Positions 58,492 through 64,000 of a DNA stretch of 64,000 nt are shown here, piece after piece; position 1 is the first letter of the stretch; each line of letters opens with the position of its first letter. A model generated the notes under the pieces. The model searched no databases. It was not told the origin of the DNA and was given only the letters and a program-made list of their open reading frames with translations. The DNA is taken from NCBI GenBank assembly GCA_002699025.1, contig PABA01000038.1, forward strand, positions 40,469 through 104,468. Direction: 5' to 3'. Source of the stretch: Sandaracinus sp. Its GTDB lineage: Bacteria > Myxococcota_A > Polyangia > Polyangiales > Houyiibacteriaceae. The position numbers and the translations under genes were made by a program.

Positions 58492-59805
58492 ATGAGCCGC
58501 CTTCACCTCATCGCCTCGCTGCTGGTCCTCGCGGTCACGTCGACCGCCGGGGCGACGCCGCCCGACGTCTTCGGCTACGGCCCGCGCACGCAGGGCATGG
58601 GCAACACCGGCGTCGCGTTCGCGTCCAACTACGAGGCCGTCTTCCACAACCCGGCCGGCCTCGCCGCCCAGCGCCGCGCCGGCTTCACCCTCGGCCTCCA
58701 AGCCGGCAGCTTCGAGCTCGAGCTCGACGGCCAGCAGTGGCCCCTCGACGCCTACTCGGGGACCACGCTCGGCTTCCACATCCCGCTCCCCTTCGGCGGC
58801 GTGCTCGAGGACACCTTCGTCATCGGCGCCGGCTTCTACACGCCGACCTCCACGGTCCTCCGCACGGACATCATCTTCCCGGAGGTGCCGAACTTCGTGC
58901 TCCTCGCGCGCACCCAGTCCGTGCACGTGATGCTCGGCCTCGGCGTCAACCTCGACCGGCTCATCCCCGGCCTCCGCCTCGGCCTCGGCGTCGCCACCCT
59001 CGCCGACATCGGCGGCCGCCTCCTCGTCGGGCTCGACGGCGGCAACCAGTTCTTCTCGCAGACCGAGACCCAGCTCCTGGCCGGCTTCCACCCGATCGTC
59101 GGCCTCCACCTCGACCTGCCGGGCGACCTGACCATCGGCGCCGTCTACCGGAACAAGGTGCAGTCGGACATCGACCTCGCCATCCGCGCCGAGAACCTGC
59201 TCCCCGGCGAGCTCGAGCTGCCCGTCATCACCATCACGGCCATCCCCCAGTTCGACCCGCACACGGTGGCCCTCGAGGGCGCCTGGCGGCCGACCTCGGA
59301 CTGGCTCCTCTCGCTCCAGCTCCAGTACCAGCACTGGTCCACCTACCCAGGCGTCGTCGGCAAGACCACCTCGAACTCGGACCTCCCGCCGCACCCGGGC
59401 TTCCGCAACACCATCACGCCCCGCCTCGGCGTCGAGTGGGAGGGGCAGCACCGCCGCACCACGGCGCAGCTCCGCGGCGGCTACGCCTTCGTGCCCACGC
59501 CGGCTCGGCCCGCGCGCCTCGCCACCAAGCGCGACTCGGAGGGAGAGGATCTCGTCCGCCCGAGCGGCGACCCGGTGCAGCAGCCGCTCCGCTACCTCGA
59601 CAACCACCGGCACCTGATGAGCCTCGGCGGCTCGATCATCTGGGAGAGCTCCTCGGGCGCCCACGTGCAGTTCGACCTCTTCACGCAGCTCCACTACCTG
59701 ATGCCCCGCACGCACGACATCCCGGCGGAGGGGACCGAGGGGCCCGGGCTCGAGACGCGCGGCTGGATCCTCACGGCCGGCTGGGGGGTGGTGTTCGAAT
59801 GGTGA
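58492..59805 (+). CDS. FadL/OmpP1/TodX-family outer-membrane porin
   Basis: 437 residues from ATG 58492 (GTG 58468 also in frame). The signal peptide (MSRLHLIASLLVLAVTSTAG) is followed by YGPRTQGMGNTGVAF and EAVFHNPAGLAAQRR, the N-terminal hatch motif of the FadL family (NPAGLA). Alternating beta strands fill the rest (LVGLDGGNQFFSQTETQLLA, VHVMLGLGVNLDRLIPG). FadL proteins import long-chain fatty acids or hydrocarbons through a lateral gate. It is first in a three-gene operon with a second porin that overlaps it by 7 bp. Confidence 0.85.
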   Translation: MSRLHLIASLLVLAVTSTAGATPPDVFGYGPRTQGMGNTGVAFASNYEAVFHNPAGLAAQRRAGFTLGLQAGSFELELDGQQWPLDAYSGTTLGFHIPLPFGGVLEDTFVIGAGFYTPTSTVLRTDIIFPEVPNFVLLARTQSVHVMLGLGVNLDRLIPGLRLGLGVATLADIGGRLLVGLDGGNQFFSQTETQLLAGFHPIVGLHLDLPGDLTIGAVYRNKVQSDIDLAIRAENLLPGELELPVITITAIPQFDPHTVALEGAWRPTSDWLLSLQLQYQHWSTYPGVVGKTTSNSDLPPHPGFRNTITPRLGVEWEGQHRRTTAQLRGGYAFVPTPARPARLATKRDSEGEDLVRPSGDPVQQPLRYLDNHRHLMSLGGSIIWESSSGAHVQFDLFTQLHYLMPRTHDIPAEGTEGPGLETRGWILTAGWGVVFEW

Positions 59806-61160
59806 GCCGCGCCTCCCGCGTCGGCGCTCCTCGCGCCGCCGTCTTCGCCGCCGCGCTCGTCGCCCTGCTCGCGCTCCTGGCTTCGCCTGGCGTCGCCCGG
59901 GCGACGCCGCCCGACACCTACGGCTTCGGCGTGCGCTCGACGGCCCTCGCCGGCGCGGTCGGCGCCGACGTCTCGGACGCGAGCGCCAACTACCACAACC
60001 CGGCGGGCCTCGCGCGCGACGACAGCATCCGGCTGAGCATCAGCTACATCAGCCTGCACCCCTTCCTCGACATCAACGACCAGCGCTCGAGCGTCGAGCG
60101 CTTCGGCGCGATGCAGGTCGGGATGATCGCGCCGGTGAAGATCGGCGACGTCGTCACCGCCTTCGGCCTCGGGTTGGTGCTCCCCGACCAGCGCCTCGCG
60201 CGCACACGCTCCACCATCGTCACCCGGCCGCGCTGGGAGCTCTACGACACCCGCTCGGCGCGCATCTTCCTCGCCTCGAGCCTCGCCATCCGGCCGGTCG
60301 AGTGGCTCACGCTCGGCGCCGGCATCGCCTTCCAGGCGCCCTCCGAGCTCACCCTCGACATCCGCGGCAACCTCGACCTCGGCGACCCGGAGCGCCTCTC
60401 GCGCCTCGAGCACCAGTTCAAGGGCGACCTGACGAGCATCCGCTACCCGCAGGCGGGCATCCAGGTGCGCCCGCACGAGCGCTTCTCCTTCGGCGCGACC
60501 TACCGCGGCGAGTACACGCTCGGCACCCGCATCATCGCGCTCGCCGACGCGACCGTCGCGCGCATCGCGAACCTGCAGTTCTTCCTCGACACGCTGAGCA
60601 CGAGCCTCTTCGGTCCACAGCAGCTCGACATCTCCTTCGCCGGCTACCCGATCCCCAGTCTGCGCGTCGGCTTCTCGCTGACCTGGGTCGACTGGTCGGC
60701 CCACCCGAGCCTCATCCCGACCGAGGAGCTCTTCCTCGGCCTCGAGCCGGAGCTGGTGGAGCTGCCGGGCGACATCGGCGGGCGCACGGCCGTCCCCCTC
60801 GGGCTCCACGACACCTTCGTGCCGCGCATCGGCCTCGAGTGGACCGCCTTCGACCGGCCCGCCTTCGAGCTCGATCTGCGCGCGGGCTACACCTACGAGA
60901 ACTCGCCCTTCCCGATCCAGCGCGGTGAGACGAACTTCGTCGACGGCGACCGGCACACGGCCTCGCTCGGCTTCGGGCTGCGGCTCACGGATCTGGAGCC
61001 GACCATCGCCGGCTACATCGCCATCGACGGCTACGCCTACTACACGCACGTGCGCGAGCGGACCCACGTGAAGGACTCGCTCGTGGACCCGGTCGGCGAC
61101 TACACGGCCGGCGGCGGGCTCGTCGGCGCGGGCGTCCAGCTGGAGGTGGTGTTCGAATGA
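59799..61160 (+). CDS. Second FadL-family porin
   Basis: 453 residues. The signal peptide (VFAAALVALLALLASPGVA) is followed by YGFGVRSTALAGAVGAD and ASANYHNPAGLARDDS, again the FadL hatch motif. Strand-rich sequence with an aromatic C-terminal end (GVQLEVVFE) completes the barrel. It is paralogous to the gene before it, but divergent in sequence, so it may import a different hydrophobic substrate or form a partner. It overlaps the next ATG by 4 bp (ATGA), so all three genes are translated together. Confidence 0.85.
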   Translation: MVSRASRVGAPRAAVFAAALVALLALLASPGVARATPPDTYGFGVRSTALAGAVGADVSDASANYHNPAGLARDDSIRLSISYISLHPFLDINDQRSSVERFGAMQVGMIAPVKIGDVVTAFGLGLVLPDQRLARTRSTIVTRPRWELYDTRSARIFLASSLAIRPVEWLTLGAGIAFQAPSELTLDIRGNLDLGDPERLSRLEHQFKGDLTSIRYPQAGIQVRPHERFSFGATYRGEYTLGTRIIALADATVARIANLQFFLDTLSTSLFGPQQLDISFAGYPIPSLRVGFSLTWVDWSAHPSLIPTEELFLGLEPELVELPGDIGGRTAVPLGLHDTFVPRIGLEWTAFDRPAFELDLRAGYTYENSPFPIQRGETNFVDGDRHTASLGFGLRLTDLEPTIAGYIAIDGYAYYTHVRERTHVKDSLVDPVGDYTAGGGLVGAGVQLEVVFE

Positions 61161-62230
61161 GCGCCTGGCAGAGGCAGCGGCCGCTGCTCCTCGTCGCCCT
61201 CGTGGTGGGCTGCGCCACGCTGGGCGCGGAGACCGCGTTCCCCGACCCGATCCAGACGAGCGGCGTCGGCCCCTTCCGGCTCCTCGACCCGAACGAGACG
61301 GGCATCGAGGGCGAGCAGGGGGAGGTCGTCGTGCAGAGCGGCGCGGCGGGCGGGGCGATGTTCGCGGCCGGGTCGCTCTGGTACGTGGACGCCGAGCGGC
61401 TCGAGGAGCCGCCGGAGCGGGACGAGAGCCTGCCGCCCCACGCGATCGACTGGGCCCAGTTCGGGCCGCGGCGCATCCTCCGGAGCCCGGAGCGGGAAGG
61501 CGACCTCGGCCACGACGCGGGCGAGGTCGTGCTCGAGCCGACCGAGGGCTGGGAGGGCGATGGCGTCTTCGACCCCTGGCTCGTCGAGCTCGAGGACGGC
61601 TCCGTGCGCCTCTACTACGCGGCCGAAGGCGGCGTCGGCGTCGCCGAGGCGCCGGGCCCGGAGGGCCCCTTCACGCGGCAGCCCGGGCCGGTGCTGCCCG
61701 GCGCGCGCGGACCGGCGGTGCTCCGCTCGGAGGACGGCGCGGGCTGGTGGATGTACTTCGAGGCGGCCGGCGAGATCGGCCGGGCGGCCTCGGCGGATGG
61801 GCTGACCTGGTCCATCGAGGAGGAGGCCCTGGCGCTGCCGGCGCCCGAGGAGCCCGGGCCCGAGGACCCGGCCGAGATCGGCTTCGGGCGCCCGAGCGCG
61901 CTCTGGGCGACGACGCCGGCGAACCGCCGCGTGCTGCGCCTCTACTTCGAGGTGCGCCGCGACGACGGCACGCAGACCGTGGAGGTCGCCGGGAGCGCGG
62001 ACGGCGCGAGCTTCGAGCGGGCGGCCCTCCCCGCCTACGCGGGAGACGGCAACGCGGGCGCGCCGGGCGTGCGCCTGCTCGAGGACGGGACGACGCTCCT
62101 CTACCTCACGCTCGACGTCGGGCCCGACGACCCTCGCACGCGCACGCAGCTCGTCTCGGTCGCGCCGAGCTTCGTCCGCTTCGCGCCAGAGCCCGAGCCG
62201 GAGCCCGAGCCCGAGCCCGAGCCCGAGTAG
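61157..62230 (+). CDS. Beta-propeller-like lipoprotein with Pro-Glu tail
   Basis: 357 residues. Lipobox ALVVGC (Cys about 19). The body contains DPWLVELEDGSVRLYYAAEG, PAVLRSEDGAGWWMYFEA and RRVLRLYFEVRRDDG, like the five-bladed propellers of glycoside hydrolases GH32/43/62, but the catalytic acids of those families cannot be placed. The last 16 residues are (PE)n, coded by GAGCCC hexamers. Translation is coupled to the FadL-like gene before it (ATGA), so a role in presenting or trapping the porin's substrate is possible. This is inference. Confidence 0.7.
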   Translation: MSAWQRQRPLLLVALVVGCATLGAETAFPDPIQTSGVGPFRLLDPNETGIEGEQGEVVVQSGAAGGAMFAAGSLWYVDAERLEEPPERDESLPPHAIDWAQFGPRRILRSPEREGDLGHDAGEVVLEPTEGWEGDGVFDPWLVELEDGSVRLYYAAEGGVGVAEAPGPEGPFTRQPGPVLPGARGPAVLRSEDGAGWWMYFEAAGEIGRAASADGLTWSIEEEALALPAPEEPGPEDPAEIGFGRPSALWATTPANRRVLRLYFEVRRDDGTQTVEVAGSADGASFERAALPAYAGDGNAGAPGVRLLEDGTTLLYLTLDVGPDDPRTRTQLVSVAPSFVRFAPEPEPEPEPEPEPE

Positions 62231-62320
62231 CCTCGCCCTTTCCGGCGGACCCGACGCACCCCACGCTCGCGGCGTGCCGCCCCTCGCGCGCCCCAGCTCT
62301 TCGCTCCCCCAGGCGCGACC

Positions 62321-63256
62321 ATGACCGAAGCGACCGGAGCGACGGCGCGCTTCGCCCTCGACGGCGAGCTCGACCTCGAAGCCAGCCTCCGCCTCCTGCC
62401 CCTCGGGCCCCTGGACCCGACCTTCGCGCGGGAGGCCGGCGGGCTCTGGCTCGCGACCCACACGCCCGAGGGGCCGGCCACGCTCCGGCTCCGCGTGGGC
62501 GACGGCGCGCTCCTCGCGCGGGCCTGGGGCCCCGGCGCCGAGTGGGCGCTCCGGGAGACGCCCGCTTTCGCCGGCCTCGGGTGGAGCCCACCGCCGCTGC
62601 CCGAGGGCGCGTCCCGCCCGGCGCGCGTGGAGGCGCTCCTCGCGCGGGCGCCCGGGCTCCGGCCCATGCGGGTCTTCAGCGTGGTCGACCTCGCCGTCCG
62701 GGTCGTGCTGCAGCAGCGGGTCACCTTCGCCGACGCGTCCAGCGCCTGGCGGGGTCTCGTGCGGCGCCACGGCGCGCCGGCTCCCGGGCCGCCGCGGAGG
62801 ATCCCCGCGGGTCTGCGCCTGTCCCCCTCGGCGAGGACCCTCGCGCGCCTCCGCTACTTCGATCTCCACCCGCTCGGCGTCGAGCGGCGGCGGGCCGAGA
62901 CCCTCCGGCAGCTCACGCGGCGGGCCCGCCGGGTCGAGGAGTGTCGCGCGCTCCCCCTGGCGGAGGCCAAGGCGCGCCTCCGTCGCCTGCCGGGGCTCGG
63001 CCCGTGGTCCGTGGAGATGATCGCGGCGCTCGGCCTCGGCGACGCGGACGCGGTGCCCCTCGGCGATTACCACCTGCCCCACCTCGTCGGCTGGGCCCTC
63101 GCCGGGGAGGCGCGGGCCGACGACGCGCGCATGATCCAGCTGCTCGCACCCTGGGCCGGTCAGCGCTTCCGGGTCCTTCGGGTCCTCGAGGCGGCGCACG
63201 AGGGCCCGCCGCGCCGCGGGCCGCGCATGCCGCGCATGCACTGGACCCGGCGCTGA
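62321..63256 (+). CDS. AlkA-like DNA-3-methyladenine glycosylase
   Basis: 311 residues. The C-terminal half has the helix-hairpin-helix and Gly/Pro-rich loop LRRLPGLGPWSVEMIAALGL followed by DADAVPLGDYHLPHLV; the Asp in the GDY sequence is the likely catalytic residue. The N-terminal part carries DLAVRVVLQQRVTFADAS, typical of the AlkA glycosylase core, and an AlkA-like beta domain before it. It removes alkylated bases from DNA. No Ada-like regulator or Ogt is nearby. It is followed by a TetR gene whose role is probably separate. Confidence 0.85.
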   Translation: MTEATGATARFALDGELDLEASLRLLPLGPLDPTFAREAGGLWLATHTPEGPATLRLRVGDGALLARAWGPGAEWALRETPAFAGLGWSPPPLPEGASRPARVEALLARAPGLRPMRVFSVVDLAVRVVLQQRVTFADASSAWRGLVRRHGAPAPGPPRRIPAGLRLSPSARTLARLRYFDLHPLGVERRRAETLRQLTRRARRVEECRALPLAEAKARLRRLPGLGPWSVEMIAALGLGDADAVPLGDYHLPHLVGWALAGEARADDARMIQLLAPWAGQRFRVLRVLEAAHEGPPRRGPRMPRMHWTRR

Positions 63257-63314
63257 GGGCGAACGCGATTCCCGTCGACCTGCCACGGGAGGGAGGCGGT
63301 GCTACACCCGCGCC

Positions 63315-63911
63315 ATGGAGGCGACCGAGGAGAGCGGCGGGCTGCGGGCCCGGCGCAAGCGGGAGACGCGGGCGGCGCTGATCGACGCGGCCTTCGAGCT
63401 CTTCCAGGCGCAGGGCTACGCCGGCACCACGATGGAAGAGATCGCCGAGCGCGCGCACGTCTCGCGGCGGACGGCGTTCCGTTACTTCCCGACGAAGGAG
63501 GGGCTCGTCTTCCCGGGTCAGGAGGGGCGCCTGGCGCGCTTCCGGGAGCTCCTCGCCGAGGGCGGGGGCCCGCCCTTCGAGACCGTCCGCCACGCCTGCC
63601 TGACGCTCGCCAAGGAGTACATGGTGGAGCGCGAGCACTTCCTGGCGCAGTGGGAGCTGGTGCAGAGCGAGCCGACCCTGCAGGCGAGCGAGCTCCAGCT
63701 CGACCGGGAGTACGAGGACGCCATCGCCGAGGTCTTCGCGTCCGCCGAGCGGGACACGGCCAAGGGGCGCCGACGCGCCCGCGTGCGCGCCGGAGCGGTC
63801 CTGGGCGCGGTCCGCGCCGTCCTGCGCGACTGGCTCGAGGGCGGCGCCGAAGCCGACCTCGGCCGCCTCGGCCGCGAAGCCTTCACCCACCTCGAACGGG
63901 GCCTCGGCTAG
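63315..63911 (+). CDS. TetR-family transcriptional regulator
   Basis: 198 residues. The N-terminal helix-turn-helix is typical: KRETRAALIDAAFELFQAQG, YAGTTMEEIAERAHVSRRT and AFRYFPTKEGLVF. The C-terminal ligand domain is helical with VRHACLTLAKEYMVEREHFL and AVRAVLRDWLEGGAEADL. The target genes are not evident; the sequence after it reaches the window edge. TGC-TACACC lies 6 nt before the ATG, so a leaderless transcript is likely. Downstream bases 63953-63967 contain two GGGCCC palindromes and no gene. Confidence 0.9.
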   Translation: MEATEESGGLRARRKRETRAALIDAAFELFQAQGYAGTTMEEIAERAHVSRRTAFRYFPTKEGLVFPGQEGRLARFRELLAEGGGPPFETVRHACLTLAKEYMVEREHFLAQWELVQSEPTLQASELQLDREYEDAIAEVFASAERDTAKGRRRARVRAGAVLGAVRAVLRDWLEGGAEADLGRLGREAFTHLERGLG

Positions 63912-64000
63912 CCGTTTCCGCTCGCTTCGCTCGCTATCTTTGGCTTACCAGCGGGCCCGTGGGGCCCTCGGCGCTCGCTTCGCTCGCGTCACACGGGTCG

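Noticed and set aside
63912..64000. Repeated CGCTCGCTTCGCTCGC motif and two GGGCCC palindromes at the window end
   Set aside because: Too short and cut by the window edge to call a terminator or repeat family.
1..64000. CRISPR arrays, rRNA, tRNA, phage or insertion sequences
   Set aside because: No spacer-repeat pattern, RNA gene signature, integrase or transposase motif was found on either strand.

Overview
The window is very G+C-rich (roughly 70% or more by eye, with third codon positions almost always G or C) and densely coding on both strands. It looks like a chromosomal piece of a myxobacterium, probably Polyangiales and perhaps Sandaracinus-like. The signs are many lipoproteins with Asp/Gly/Ala-rich linkers after the lipobox, MopE-type Cys/Asp repeats, a C-terminal MYXO-CTERM-like tail, a Hanks-type kinase, a PP2C phosphatase fused to a cyclic-nucleotide domain, and surface proteins with lectin or disintegrin-like modules. 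No rRNA, tRNA, CRISPR array, prophage or insertion sequence was seen. The assignment to a group is inference.

Layout. 1-3.6 kb: end of a disintegrin-like repeat protein, a propeller lipoprotein and a peroxiredoxin. 4.1-5.8 kb: LysR regulator divergent from a TauE/SafE permease around a perfect palindrome. 5.9-9.6 kb (minus): lipoprotein, SUKH-domain protein, BamD. 10-14 kb: patatin-like lipoprotein and secreted TPR protein. 14-15.5 kb: FadR with an unknown coupled gene; a FadR-type operator lies inside its own promoter. 15.7-21 kb: lectin lipoprotein, long-chain acyl-CoA synthetase, thymidine kinase, PP2C-cNMP phosphatase, dihaem lipoprotein. 22-26.6 kb: operon ending in a protein with eight MopE-like repeats. 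27.5-32 kb: DNA polymerase I (proofreading site lost), a methyltransferase and a Ser/Thr kinase. 32.6-36 kb: OmpA-family barrel protein and a dihaem cytochrome-rhodanese fusion. 36.3-41.7 kb: TolC/HlyD/ABC export operon whose ABC ATPase motifs are degenerate, with a divergent winged-helix regulator. 42-46 kb: zinc-ribbon protein pair and an ABC1/UbiB kinase. 46.3-49 kb: FAD oxidoreductase plus membrane polyferredoxin. 49-54.6 kb: alpha/beta hydrolase, then a run of envelope thiol-redox proteins around a beta-barrel. 54.6-58.4 kb: ferritin-like protein, branched-polyamine synthase-like protein, NUDIX hydrolase, DksA-like protein. 58.5-62.2 kb: two FadL-family porins and a lipoprotein in an overlapping operon. 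62.3-63.9 kb: AlkA-like glycosylase and TetR regulator.

Themes. Envelope biology dominates: at least ten predicted lipoproteins, four or more outer-membrane barrels, BamD, TolC and thioredoxin-like proteins. Fatty acid handling recurs (FadR, acyl-CoA synthetase, two FadL-like porins, patatin and monoacylglycerol-lipase-like hydrolases) but the genes are scattered. Several spacers are filled by G+C-rich minisatellites with 18-, 34- or 38-bp periods. Many start codons lie only 5-9 nt after a TA-containing -10-like hexamer, which suggests that leaderless transcripts are common.
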